From positions 2,778,823 through 2,842,822 of the forward strand of contig NZ_CP085327.1 of the NCBI RefSeq assembly GCF_020614375.1: a stretch of 64,000 bases of DNA, in the 5' to 3' direction. This DNA is from Haladaptatus salinisoli. GTDB taxonomy: Archaea > Halobacteriota > Halobacteria > Halobacteriales > Haladaptataceae. Position 1 is the first letter of the stretch. Every line of letters starts with the position of its first letter. The notes under the pieces were generated by a model, which made no database searches, was not told where the DNA came from, and worked only from the letters and a program-made list of their open reading frames with translations. Shown here piece by piece: positions 8,076 to 15,917 of this stretch. The position numbers and the translations under genes are program-made.

Positions 8076-9035
8076 TTATCTCGGTCCGATGGGCGTTCGT
8101 TTCGTCGCGGGATCTGTCCCCTTGATTTCGGCGGCCACCGAACCCATCGTTCGAACCTGTAATCGGGCTTCGTCCCGTCGTTTGGCGATGTGTTCGAGCA
8201 CGGCCCGAAGTCGCTCGAAGTCGCGTTCCTCGGTGAAGTTGTTCGGGTGCATCCAGAGGTGGAAGATGCCGTCGTCGGCGTCGGCGGCGCGGTCGATGCC
8301 GCGCTTCGCCGCCCGGATGAGGGGGTCGTCCCAGACGCTCTCGGTTATCGTCCGCACCCGACCTTCGTAGCCGAACAGGAACATGGAAGCCGGGACGTTC
8401 ACCAGTCCGTACTCGTCCACCTCGGGTTCGACCAGCGGCGGCCCCGTCTTGCTCACGGTCAGGTCGACGACCTTCGCCAGCGACTCGAACCGTCCCCCGT
8501 CGTACCAGAGTTCCGGGCGCGTTCCGCGGTAACAGGTGAAGCCGTAGGCGGCGAGCACGTCACGGTGGCCGACGTTGTTCCGCGGGAAGACAAACGATTC
8601 GAGGGAGTACCCGGCGTCGTCCGCGATTTCGAGGCTGGCGCGGGTCTCGTCCACCGCCACTTCGCGGCTCGTCCGCTCGTCCCCGAACTCGACGTGCGAG
8701 AAGGTGTGACAGCCGATCTCGTGGTTCGCCTTCGCGTCGGCGATGGCGTCGACTATCCCGTCGCTGAACCAGAGCGGCGAGCGCTCCGCGACGCCGCCGG
8801 GGTCGCGGGAGAACCAGTCCTCGGCCGGGGTCGCGTGACCCGCGTGTTCACCGTCGCACGAGTCCAAGAGGAGGTGGCCGACGACGGCCCACGTGGCTGG
8901 AATGTTGTACTCGTCGAAGAGCGCGAGCAGCCGTGACCACGAGGTGCGGGCGCTCTCCACGTGGTCGGGCACCGTCGGTAGGTCGTGGTACCCCCAAGCG
9001 AGCTCGGCGTCCAGCGAGAGTACGACGGCGTTCAT
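8076..9035 (-). CDS. Polysaccharide deacetylase family protein (NodB-type)
   Basis: A 319-residue protein. The NodB fold is shown by the first metal motif LSLDAELAWGYHD near the N-terminus and by the zinc-binding motif EIGCHTFSHVEF (H-x3-H) at about residues 110-122. A later segment (LWMHPNNFTEERDFERL) supplies the usual C-terminal active-site His. No signal peptide is visible, so it probably acts in the cytoplasm on a nucleotide- or lipid-linked saccharide. It lies among glycan genes on the same strand as the epimerase, phosphatase and glmS, but with 230-nt gaps, so it may have its own promoter. Confidence 0.85.
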   Translation of the reverse strand: MNAVVLSLDAELAWGYHDLPTVPDHVESARTSWSRLLALFDEYNIPATWAVVGHLLLDSCDGEHAGHATPAEDWFSRDPGGVAERSPLWFSDGIVDAIADAKANHEIGCHTFSHVEFGDERTSREVAVDETRASLEIADDAGYSLESFVFPRNNVGHRDVLAAYGFTCYRGTRPELWYDGGRFESLAKVVDLTVSKTGPPLVEPEVDEYGLVNVPASMFLFGYEGRVRTITESVWDDPLIRAAKRGIDRAADADDGIFHLWMHPNNFTEERDFERLRAVLEHIAKRRDEARLQVRTMGSVAAEIKGTDPATKRTPIGPR

Positions 9036-9121
9036 CTATCGGAACTGGTAGCGGAGTGCGATTAAACCGCGCCGACCGTTCAGGCCGATTCGGGTGGGTA
9101 ATCGTGGCTTACCCACCCGGT

Positions 9122-10942
9122 TCATTCGACGGTCACGCTCTTCGCCAAGTTTCGCGGCTTGTCGATGGGTCGGTCGAGCAGTTCCGCGGCGTGGTACGAG
9201 AGTAACTGGAGTTGGACGTTGGCAAGGACGCCCGCGGCGTCGGGGTGGGTGTCCGGAATCGTCAGGACGTCGTCGGCGTACTGGGCGGCCGCTTCGTTCT
9301 CGTCGCTCGCCACCGCGACGACCGGCGCACCGCGGGCCTCCACTTCCTTGACGTTGCTCAACGTCTTCTCGTCGTTGCGACCGTCGAACACGGCGAACAC
9401 CGGGGTCGCGGGGGTTACCAGCGCCAGCGGACCGTGTTTCAGCTCGCCCGCCGCGAAGCCCTCGGCGTGCTCGTAGGATATCTCCTTGAACTTGAGCGCG
9501 CCCTCCAGCGCGACCGGGAAGGCCGAGCCGCGACCGATGAAGAAGTACGCTTCGCTGTCGCCGTAGCGTTTGGCGATTCGGTGGGCCTTCGTGTAGTCCA
9601 GTATCTGCTGGACGTGATCCGGAAGGTCGGAGAGGGCGGCCAGCACCGACTCGGCGTCGTCGCTCCTGCGGTCGGTCGCGTCCCGGACGACTCGCTCGCC
9701 GAGCAGGGAGAGCGAGACGACCTGCGAGGAGAACGTCTTGGTGGCGGCGACGCCGATTTCGGGCCCGGCCCGGATGAACAGCGCGTCGTCGCACTCCCTC
9801 GCCGCGGTCGAACCGACGACGTTCGTCACCGCGAGCGTCCGCGCTCCGGCGGCGTTCGCCCGTCTGAGGGCAGAGAGCGTGTCCGCCGTCTCGCCGCTCT
9901 GCGTGACGCCGACGACGAGCGTGCCGTCGTCGACCGGCGGCGGCGACACCGCGTACTCGCTCGCGAGGAACGTCTGCGCGGGAACGCCGCGGCTCCCGAG
10001 GAACTGATTTCCGACGAGTCCGGCGTGGTACGACGTTCCGCAGGCGACGAGTTGCACGCGGCGGACGTCGTCGAACGTCCCCGCCGGGAAATCTTCGAGG
10101 GTGATGTCGCCCGTCACCGGGTCCGCGCGACCGCGAAGCGTCTGGCGGAGGGCGGTCGGCTGTTCGTGGATCTCCTTCAACATGTAGTGGTCGTAGCCCC
10201 CCTTCCCCGCGTCCTCCGGGTTCCAATCGACCGTCTCCGTCTGGCGCTCGACCGTCCGACCGTCGAGTTTCGTTATCTCGTGTCCCTCCGGTCTGACGAC
10301 GACCACGTCGCCGTCGTCGAGATAGATGACCTCGTCGGTGAAATCCAAGAAGGCGGGCACGTCGCTGGCGAGGAAGTACTTGCCGTCTCGAACGCCGACG
10401 ACGAGCGGCGACCCGGAACGCGTCGCGTAAATGGCGTCGCTCTCGTCGACCAGCATCGCCACGGCGTAGCTCCCCGAGAGGCGACGAACCGTCAGGCGGA
10501 AGGCTTCCTCCGGCGTCGCGCCGCCGGAGAGGTGCTCTTCCACCAGGTGCGGGATGACCTCGGTGTCGGTGTCGCTCTCGAACTCGTGTCCGCGCTGGCG
10601 AAGCTCCGTCCGGAGCGATTCGTAGTTCTCGATGATACCGTTGTGAACGACTGCGACTCGCTCCGAACAGTCCGTGTGCGGGTGGGCGTTCTCGTCGGTC
10701 GGCGGCCCGTGCGTGCTCCAACGGGTGTGCCCGATTCCGAGCTCCCCGGCGGGAACTTCGTCCGCGAGCATATCTTTGAGGCGCGAAATCTGTCCTTCGC
10801 GCTTGAACACCGCCGGGCCGCTTCCGTTCTTCACCGCGAGTCCGGCCGAATCGTAACCGCGGTACTCGAGGTTCTCGAGCCCGACGAGCAGCTCTTCGAC
10901 GGCGTCGTCCGTCTCACCGACTCGGGCGATGATGCCACACAT
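9122..10942 (-). CDS. glmS: Glutamine--fructose-6-phosphate aminotransferase (isomerizing)
   Basis: A 606-residue protein of normal family length that makes glucosamine-6-phosphate from fructose-6-phosphate and glutamine. It begins MCGIIARVG, so Cys2 is the N-terminal nucleophile of the class II glutaminase domain (about residues 1-225; GHTRWSTHG and HNGIIENY are present). Two SIS sugar-isomerase domains follow (VACGTSYHAGLV, VGVTQSGETADTL, FIGRGSAFPVALEGALKFKE). The start at 10942 is chosen because Cys2 must be exposed and a GGAGGT Shine-Dalgarno sequence lies about 10 nt upstream; an upstream in-frame ATG at 11026 would bury the nucleophile. It feeds UDP-GlcNAc synthesis for the surrounding glycan genes. 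Confidence 0.95.
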   Translation of the reverse strand: MCGIIARVGETDDAVEELLVGLENLEYRGYDSAGLAVKNGSGPAVFKREGQISRLKDMLADEVPAGELGIGHTRWSTHGPPTDENAHPHTDCSERVAVVHNGIIENYESLRTELRQRGHEFESDTDTEVIPHLVEEHLSGGATPEEAFRLTVRRLSGSYAVAMLVDESDAIYATRSGSPLVVGVRDGKYFLASDVPAFLDFTDEVIYLDDGDVVVVRPEGHEITKLDGRTVERQTETVDWNPEDAGKGGYDHYMLKEIHEQPTALRQTLRGRADPVTGDITLEDFPAGTFDDVRRVQLVACGTSYHAGLVGNQFLGSRGVPAQTFLASEYAVSPPPVDDGTLVVGVTQSGETADTLSALRRANAAGARTLAVTNVVGSTAARECDDALFIRAGPEIGVAATKTFSSQVVSLSLLGERVVRDATDRRSDDAESVLAALSDLPDHVQQILDYTKAHRIAKRYGDSEAYFFIGRGSAFPVALEGALKFKEISYEHAEGFAAGELKHGPLALVTPATPVFAVFDGRNDEKTLSNVKEVEARGAPVVAVASDENEAAAQYADDVLTIPDTHPDAAGVLANVQLQLLSYHAAELLDRPIDKPRNLAKSVTVE

Positions 10943-11471
10943 TAGCCGGATACCTCCGAGATGATGTTGGCATTCATTGCCACGAGAGGGATAGATGGCG
11001 TTCGTTCTGATGCGCGTTGCAACCACCGTCGACTGTTCGCCTAGCGTTCGGTAATCTCATAGGTAACTCGCCTCCACCGTGTCCTGAGCACCTCGACCGG
11101 TCGTTATCGAGGGCTGAACTGTATCTACGAATCCCCCGATTCCCTCTTTGTTATACACTCGCTGAACGAGGCGAAAGGCTATCCTAGGGCCGGCTATGGA
11201 TTACATACCCGTCCCCTACCGCGAAAAGCCCGTTTCACCCGCTCAGCCGCCGCGTTTCGTCAATCTCCGTTAGTCGACTCGTACGAAGCGGTTACTTTCG
11301 AATCGAGGAGTCGGAAAGAGAACAAGCGTCCGTCTCGGCGTCGTATCGTCGATTATACCCGTCCTTCGTCTCGCGTTTCTGCGCCGCGACTGCGACGGCG
11401 CGATGGGGCGGTCGCGGCGAGTCGCTCGCCGGCGTTCTCGAGTCCGCCGTCCGCGTCGCGCCGGCGCGACG
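10943..11471. other. Gene-free stretch containing the glmS leader
   Basis: No convincing coding frame on either strand. On the minus strand an ATAACAAAG element (11146-11154) lies about 205 nt before glmS. The glmS Shine-Dalgarno sequence (GGAGGT) lies just before 10942. If the element is the promoter, glmS has an unusually long leader of about 175 nt. The rest appears to be plain intergenic sequence. Confidence 0.45.
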
Positions 11472-11882
11472 TCAGACGTTGATGGCCGACGGCTTGACCC
11501 AGATGACGAACTCGTCGTCCTGTCGAACGACGCCGTGAACCGACTCGCTCTCGACGGACTCGTCCACGTCGGTTTCGTCCAGGGCGACGACCTGGTTCAC
11601 TTCGTCGATGAGCCAACCGATGCTCCGTCGGTCTTCCGTCTCGAAGACGATGACGCGGTTGCCAGTCTCCGAATCGTCCAACCCGAGCACCGTCTTCGGG
11701 TTGACGATGGTCGTCGTCGTCCCGCGGAGGTCCATCACGCCTTCGACGTGCGGTTTCGAGTCGGGCAGTTTCGTCAGTTCGCCGCGGTCGACGATCTCGT
11801 CGATGTGCGCGATATCGACGCAGTACCGTTTGCTCTCGAGTCGGAAGACCAGCACCTGCAGTTCCGAAACGCTTTTTGACAT
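11472..11882 (-). CDS. cheW: Chemotaxis adaptor CheW
   Basis: A 136-residue protein spanning a single CheW domain: LQVLVFRLESKRYCVDIAHI, then the conserved VEGVMDLRGTTTTIVNPK, then IGWLIDEVNQVV and a C-terminal IWVKPSAI strand. CheW bridges Htr transducers to the CheA kinase in haloarchaeal taxis signalling. It lies on the same strand as a second cheW at 13073, but the genes normally between them (cheA, cheB, cheR) are absent. An HTH/membrane-protein pair on the other strand and a cheY remnant occupy that space instead. Whether it still functions depends on a cheA elsewhere in the genome. Confidence 0.9.
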   Translation of the reverse strand: MSKSVSELQVLVFRLESKRYCVDIAHIDEIVDRGELTKLPDSKPHVEGVMDLRGTTTTIVNPKTVLGLDDSETGNRVIVFETEDRRSIGWLIDEVNQVVALDETDVDESVESESVHGVVRQDDEFVIWVKPSAINV

Positions 11883-12018
11883 TATCCCCTCTCTCCCGGG
11901 AATCCACTTTACTGTTCCGCCGGGCGCTCTACTGCCTTCGCCGCTCGCTCCCCCTTCGGGTCTTCTCTATGATTCTAATTTTTCCGCCGTAAGTTCTGCG
12001 GGGCGCGGGTACGATATC

Positions 12019-12025
12019 TTTTTAT
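12019..12025 (+). promoter_or_regulatory. TATA box of the HTH/DUF7521-like operon
   Basis: TTTTTAT lies 27-33 nt before the ATG at 12052, the spacing of a leaderless haloarchaeal promoter. Confidence 0.55.
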
Positions 12026-12051
12026 GGTCGTGTTATCAAAGTCGATAACCG

Positions 12052-12393
12052 ATGGGGTCCGTGGAACTGCTCCGGGTGCTTGGGAACAAGTACAACGCCG
12101 AGATACTCGACGCGACGCACGAGCCGAAGTCCGCCCAAGAGCTGAGCGACGAACTCGGCATCCCGATAGCGACCAGCTATCGGAGGATAGAGGAACTGAC
12201 GGAGGCGAATCTGCTCGAACTGACCGGCCGCGAGTTCTCCAACGAGGGGCGCCGAACCAAAGTGTACCGACGCGACATCGACGGCGTCGCGATAACGTTC
12301 CGGAACGACGGTCTGGAGGTGTCGCTCGAAGAGCGCCCCGAAGCCGAGAACTCGCTGGTCGACGTTTGGCGCGACCTGAAGGATACGCGGTGA
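12052..12393 (+). CDS. Winged-helix transcriptional regulator (ArsR/TrmB-like)
   Basis: A 113-residue protein. Residues about 5-60 form a winged helix: LLRVLGNKYNAEILDATH, then SAQELSDELGIPIATSYRR as the helix-turn-helix, then LTEANLLELTG and a basic wing (GRRTKVYRRDIDG). The last 30 residues are acidic with no clear ligand-binding domain. The stop codon is directly followed by a small membrane-protein gene starting at 12395. The same gene order recurs at 57622-58322, so the regulator and membrane protein look like a functional pair. The regulator probably controls its own operon; this is inferred. Confidence 0.8.
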   Translation: MGSVELLRVLGNKYNAEILDATHEPKSAQELSDELGIPIATSYRRIEELTEANLLELTGREFSNEGRRTKVYRRDIDGVAITFRNDGLEVSLEERPEAENSLVDVWRDLKDTR

Positions 12394-12394
12394 C

Positions 12395-12673
12395 ATGCGG
12401 CCGACGGAACTTCTTTACGTCGTGTTCAGTCTCTCCCTTACGGTGGCCGGGCTTTCGATGGTGGCGTTCGCCGTGCGCGCCTATCGTCGAACCGCCCGCT
12501 CGGCCCTCTTTCATCTCTCGGTCGGATTCACGCTCGTCGTCGCGGCGTCGCTCGGGACGACCGTCAGCGCCTTCTTGCTCGATTTCGAGGGCATTCGATT
12601 CTTGCTCTCCGTCAACTATCTGCTCTCGACGATCGGCTATCTGTTCGTGATCTACTCGATTATATACAATTAG
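12395..12673 (+). CDS. Small three-helix membrane protein (DUF7521-like)
   Basis: A 92-residue protein of almost pure membrane character. Helices lie at about residues 7-28, 36-60 and 68-90, joined by short basic loops (RAYRRTARSALFH). The pattern resembles the haloarchaeal DUF7521 family, which is commonly found beside small HTH regulators; the family name is from memory. It starts 1 nt after the stop of the HTH gene, so it is translated from the same message. A second, longer copy of this family lies at 57622-57930 with its own HTH gene. Function unknown; a membrane sensor for the regulator is one possibility. Confidence 0.72.
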   Translation: MRPTELLYVVFSLSLTVAGLSMVAFAVRAYRRTARSALFHLSVGFTLVVAASLGTTVSAFLLDFEGIRFLLSVNYLLSTIGYLFVIYSIIYN

Positions 12674-12870
12674 AAAAATCAGACAGTTTCGGCGTCGTCG
12701 AACCGTCGAGGTTATCGATGTGGCGGAAAGGACCTCCGTGGACCGATATCACGGCTGATAATTGGATACGTAGTTTTAATACAGTCCTTCGATTCGTTCC
12801 CGATAACGTCCGAGTCATGATACGTAACGATTCGGACATGATGTGAGAAATCATGAAAGACGCACTCAAA

Positions 12871-12987
12871 GAACGCCTCGACGCCGTTTTCCGCTTCGTC
12901 CGCTATCTCGAAGTTCTCCTCCAGAATCTCGCGCAGCAGATTCCGCATAAACTCCGAATCGTCGACAATTAGTACGTCATTAGCCAT
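12871..12987 (-). pseudogene. cheY: Truncated cheY (N-terminal 39 residues only)
   Basis: The minus strand starts with a perfect CheY receiver N-terminus: VLIVDDSEFMRNLL with the acidic pocket (DD), then EADEAENGVEAF-like sequence to residue 39. The family resemblance then stops abruptly. The frame continues to 12712 with unrelated sequence, without the phosphorylated Asp57 region, the Thr/Ser switch or the Lys109 loop. A Shine-Dalgarno-like GGTGA precedes the ATG, so the regulatory front end is still intact. The remnant lies between the two cheW genes, as expected for a decayed chemotaxis operon. It cannot encode a working response regulator. Confidence 0.85.
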
Positions 12988-13072
12988 TCATATTTCACCT
13001 GATAGGGGTTTTGAAAGGGGGTGAAATAAATGCTCCCCCGCGATTATCACAGTTGATGATTGTTCGGTGACG

Positions 13073-13561
13073 CTAGTGCAAGCTGTCGATCATCATGTCG
13101 ACGTCGACCCAGATGACGAGGTCGAGTCCGTCGTCGCCGGGTTTCCGGATGATACCGCGGGCGACTCTGTCGCGGATACTCCGCGTATCGAGGTTGTCCA
13201 ATCGGTCGCCCGAATCGACCTGCGCTTCCGTGTGCGCGGTCACGTCGAGCACCTCGTCCACGCGGATGCCGATCTTCTGTTTATCGTCGGGTCTGTCCAA
13301 CACGAGGACGCTCTCGCCCCCGTCGCCCGACGCGACCGAGAGGAACTCCTTCGGGTCGATGATGGCCGTCGTCTCTCCGCGGAGGTCCATCACGCCCTCG
13401 ATGGAGTCGGGCGTGCGCGGAATCCGCGTGACCTTCCTCACCTCGACGATGCTGTCCACCTGGTCGATGTCGATGGCGCACACGTCGTCGCCGAGTCGGA
13501 ACTCCACGACTTGCGTCTCCTCGCCCCCTTCTTCGGCCGATTCCTGTTTCTGAACGCTCAT
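13073..13561 (-). CDS. cheW: Chemotaxis adaptor CheW (second copy, with C-terminal extension)
   Basis: A 162-residue CheW protein. An acidic N-terminal tail of about 18 residues leads into the domain: VVEFRLGDDVCAIDIDQVDSIV, then SIEGVMDLRGETTAIIDP, then IGIRVDEVLDVT. The end reads RGIIRKPGDDGLDLVIWVDVD, typical of the haloarchaeal CheW encoded beside cheY. It should couple transducers to CheA. It lies 85 nt upstream of the cheY remnant on the same strand and downstream of an acidic protein gene, so it belongs to the remains of a che operon. It differs clearly from the copy at 11472 and so is not a recent duplicate. Confidence 0.9.
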   Translation of the reverse strand: MSVQKQESAEEGGEETQVVEFRLGDDVCAIDIDQVDSIVEVRKVTRIPRTPDSIEGVMDLRGETTAIIDPKEFLSVASGDGGESVLVLDRPDDKQKIGIRVDEVLDVTAHTEAQVDSGDRLDNLDTRSIRDRVARGIIRKPGDDGLDLVIWVDVDMMIDSLH

Positions 13562-13654
13562 GGTCAGCTATCGGATACATCGACTCACGGAACATAAAAC
13601 CCCACTCTCGCCTATCGCGACGGATAATTCGCGGCGGCTACGGGGTGGGAGGAC

Positions 13655-14239
13655 TCACCGGTCGGTCTCAGGCGGAAAGACCAGTCCGTTCGCGCCTCGC
13701 ATCGCCTCGAAGAGGTCGGCGATGGAGTCGTCGGGAGAGAGGTCGTGGGTTTCGAGGACGCCGCGGAAGCAGCGCGGCGAGTAGCGCACGCGGACGTTCG
13801 ACTCCATCAGGAGGATTCCGAGCACGTCCTCGACGGGCGTGCTCCCGTCGACCTGCTGGGCGTACCACATGAGCAGGCCGTCGAAGACGGTTCCCACGTC
13901 GTCGGAGAACAACCGCTGGTGGCCGACGGCGTCTTCGGACTTCGCGGAGATGTGAAAGCCGTACCGGGACTCCACGTCGTCGAGATCGTCTTCGAGCCAT
14001 CGGCGAACGTCCTCGGAGTCGATTCGGGGTCGCTCGTCGGTCGAATCCGACCCCTCGCTCGTCTCGTCGGCCGTCGATGCGAGGGCCGGTTCCTTCGGAA
14101 CCGACGGTTTCTCCCCGGCACCGATGACGTACCGCCCTTCGTCCAGCGGAACGACGCTGTCGCTGTCCTCGATGTCGAGTTCGTCGGGCGAGAGGACCGT
14201 TCCGGTCTCCGCCTCGGAGTCGTCCCGCGCTGGGCTCAT
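13655..14239 (-). CDS. Acidic chemotaxis-locus protein (possibly DUF7500 family)
   Basis: A 194-residue, very acidic protein. The first 75 residues are low-complexity (Asp/Glu/Ser/Thr) around a conserved-looking GRYVIGAGEKPSVP patch. The C-terminal 110 residues look folded: SEDVRRWLEDDLDDVESRYGF, then DDVGTVFDGLLMWYAQQV, then PVEDVLGILLMESNVRVRY. No enzyme motif or membrane helix is visible. Proteins like this sit beside cheW in haloarchaeal taxis loci, and I recall the label DUF7500, which needs checking. It is 93 nt upstream of the second cheW on the same strand. A role as an accessory chemotaxis factor is inferred from position only. Confidence 0.6.
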   Translation of the reverse strand: MSPARDDSEAETGTVLSPDELDIEDSDSVVPLDEGRYVIGAGEKPSVPKEPALASTADETSEGSDSTDERPRIDSEDVRRWLEDDLDDVESRYGFHISAKSEDAVGHQRLFSDDVGTVFDGLLMWYAQQVDGSTPVEDVLGILLMESNVRVRYSPRCFRGVLETHDLSPDDSIADLFEAMRGANGLVFPPETDR

Positions 14240-14353
14240 AACCGACCGCTACCACGGGTCGTCACATAAAATCTCCGGCGATTCACCTCGGTGAGAACAC
14301 GTCTCTAGAAAACTACCCATCCGCGCAATCTTCGACAATCGTCGTTAGGTGGA

Positions 14354-14360
14354 TTTATTA
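14354..14360 (+). promoter_or_regulatory. TATA box of the small HTH gene
   Basis: TTTATTA lies 30-36 nt before the ATG at 14390. Confidence 0.5.
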
Positions 14361-14389
14361 TCGTCGAATGTCTGGGTCGGAGCACCGAC

Positions 14390-14611
14390 ATGAGTATCAG
14401 AACTACGTCCGTTTCGTCGCTTCCCGACGAACTGGTTTCGCCGCGCGCCAAACTCGTTTACCTCTACCTCGCGACCGCACAAGGCGCGACGCTCGACGAA
14501 CTACAGGCCGGTCTCGACCTGCCGAAGATAGCGCTCTACACCATCGTTCGCACGCTCAGGGAGCGCGGACTCGTCGAAAAAGAGGGGAACGCGCTGACGG
14601 TAACCGGCTAA
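14390..14611 (+). CDS. Small winged-helix DNA-binding protein
   Basis: A 73-residue protein that is essentially one winged helix: SPRAKLVYLYLATAQGATL, then LQAGLDLPKIALYTIVRTL as the recognition helix-turn-helix, then RERGLVEKEGNALTVTG as the wing. It has no ligand-binding domain. Such mini-regulators are common next to haloarchaeal motility and chemotaxis loci, which fits its place after the cheW/cheY remnants. It has its own TATA box and is divergent from the acidic protein gene. Its target is unknown. Confidence 0.75.
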   Translation: MSIRTTSVSSLPDELVSPRAKLVYLYLATAQGATLDELQAGLDLPKIALYTIVRTLRERGLVEKEGNALTVTG

Positions 14612-14966
14612 TCGGATTCCTCGTCCTCGGAGGGACAGAGCTGGTCTGGAGTACGTTTGTATCGCGGCGTGTTCGCAAACCGTTTTATTCGCTCGCGGTC
14701 GTCACTGGATAACTTGCCACCCATGAAAAGTCGCTACGACCTCGACAGTAAAAAAACAGCGGTTAAGGGTCTTCAGGCTGGTACTACCACAATTCGGTCA
14801 TCTTCTGGAGTCGATTACCGGCCGTTCGAGAACTCCCTACGCCGATTCGGTCGGCGGTACGCTCACCCTCGAAACGAGGTGGAGCGCTTCTCGTCCCCGC
14901 TGTCGGCCACTTTCACTTTCACCCCGCTAGGATCGGATTCATTATCTGACGGGACAACGTTCGAAC
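14612..14966. other. Gene-poor stretch with a promoter-like motif
   Basis: No convincing protein. A TTTTATT motif (about 14691-14697) stands 27-33 nt before an ATG at 14724, and the following 100 bases are unusually A-rich (a run of seven A). The frame from that ATG, however, soon turns into Arg/Ser/Pro-rich out-of-frame-type sequence. A small RNA gene or a decayed small gene would explain this equally well. Confidence 0.35.
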
Positions 14967-15137
14967 ATGAACGTCGAGATAGCCCCGGAGCGCGCCGAAT
15001 CGCGGTCGTGGAACTCTGCGGACGTATCTCGCCTGTCAGCGAGCGAAGTCGCGGATTTCGTCCGAAGTTCCGCCGAGGACGGCGAGGTTCACCTGGAACG
15101 GAAGGGCGGACGAACGTTCGTCGTGGCGGGCGACTGA
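14967..15137 (+). CDS. 56-residue haloarchaeal protein, function unknown
   Basis: A short frame from ATG 14967 to TGA 15137. The product begins MNVEIAPERAESRSWNSADV, has a charged amphipathic middle (SASEVADFVRSSAEDGEVHL) and ends ERKGGRTFVVAGD. Composition is normal for a haloarchaeal cytoplasmic protein: balanced hydrophobics, many Glu/Asp and strong third-position GC. It therefore looks like a real gene rather than a shadow. It ends 34 nt before the peroxiredoxin gene on the same strand and may be co-transcribed with it. No motif is recognised. Confidence 0.6.
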   Translation: MNVEIAPERAESRSWNSADVSRLSASEVADFVRSSAEDGEVHLERKGGRTFVVAGD

Positions 15138-15171
15138 CTCCGTAACGCAGTTCGTCGCGCGATGCGAAGCG

Positions 15172-15630
15172 ATGGACATGCTCGAACCCGGCCGACAGGC
15201 ACCATCGTTCGAACTCCCGAATCACGCGGGCGAAACCGTCTCGCTCGAAGATTTCGAGGGTCGAGTCGTCGTCTACTTCTACCCGCGCGCCGACACCCCC
15301 GGCTGTACCGCCGAAGCGTGCGGCTTCCGCGATTCGTGGGACGAGTTCGCGGCGCGCGGCGTACCCGTCCTCGGAATCAGCGACGATTCGGTCTCCGACC
15401 TCGCCGACTTCCGCGAGAAGCACGACCTCCCGTTCGAACTGCTGAGCGACGAGTCCGGCGAGGTCGCCGCCTCCTACGACTCCTACGGCGAGAAGAAGAT
15501 GTTCGGTCGAACCTTCGACGGCGTCTTCAGGAACACGTTCGTCGTCGCTCCCGACGGCACCGTCGAACGCGTCTTCGAGAACGTCTCGCCGGACGGTCAC
15601 GCCGCGGAGGTGCTCTCGGCGCTCGAATGA
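15172..15630 (+). CDS. bcp: Thioredoxin-dependent thiol peroxidase (peroxiredoxin Bcp/PrxQ)
   Basis: A 152-residue protein of typical Bcp length that reduces H2O2 and organic peroxides. The signature YPRADTPGCTAEACGFRD carries the peroxidatic Cys, with a second Cys five residues later as in atypical 2-Cys PrxQ. The upstream Thr and later Arg (FGRTFDGVFRNTFVV) of the active site are present. The start could also be ATG 15178, two codons later. Its stop overlaps the ATG of the next gene (ATGA at 15627-15630), so the two are translationally coupled. Cytoplasmic. Confidence 0.93.
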   Translation: MDMLEPGRQAPSFELPNHAGETVSLEDFEGRVVVYFYPRADTPGCTAEACGFRDSWDEFAARGVPVLGISDDSVSDLADFREKHDLPFELLSDESGEVAASYDSYGEKKMFGRTFDGVFRNTFVVAPDGTVERVFENVSPDGHAAEVLSALE

Positions 15631-15917
15631 CGTACGTCTCGCGTCCGGTTCGCGCGATCCGGGACGAACCCGACCCGGGCGAGTCGGTGACCCTTCTGCT
15701 TCGACTCGCCGACGCGGACGCCGAGCGGGTCGGCGCGAGCGTCGAATCGCTCGGCGGCGAAGTGGACGCGGAACTGGCGTTCGAGACGCTCCGAGCGATC
15801 GTCCCCGAGGAGTCCGTCGCCGACCTCTGCGAACTCGACGGGCTCGACGCCGTCGAAACCGCCGGCACGCTCGATGCGGGCGACGCGGGCGAGGACGTGG
15901 AGTTAAACGACTCCTAA
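15627..15917 (+). CDS. Conserved-looking small acidic protein, function unknown
   Basis: A 96-residue protein. The ATG overlaps the bcp stop. Residues 15-75 read like a compact alpha/beta fold: SVTLLLRLADADAERVGASV, then LGGEVDAELAFETLRAIVP, then VADLCELDGLDAVETAGTL. This resembles the inhibitor-I9/propeptide-like pattern in which a small domain tests an 'Lxx-xxLxxLdgVxxVE' motif. The last 15 residues are acidic and disordered. The coupling to bcp suggests a linked expression need, but no function can be assigned. Confidence 0.68.
   Translation: MTYVSRPVRAIRDEPDPGESVTLLLRLADADAERVGASVESLGGEVDAELAFETLRAIVPEESVADLCELDGLDAVETAGTLDAGDAGEDVELNDS

Noticed and set aside
10943-11026. A longer GlmS start at 11026
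   Set aside because: It would place 28 residues before the catalytic Cys, which must be N-terminal; the Shine-Dalgarno sequence fits ATG 10942.
14657-15145. A 162-residue plus-strand frame starting near 14657
   Set aside because: It turns into Arg/Ser/Pro-rich sequence and overlaps, in another frame, the better-supported 56-residue gene at 14967-15137.
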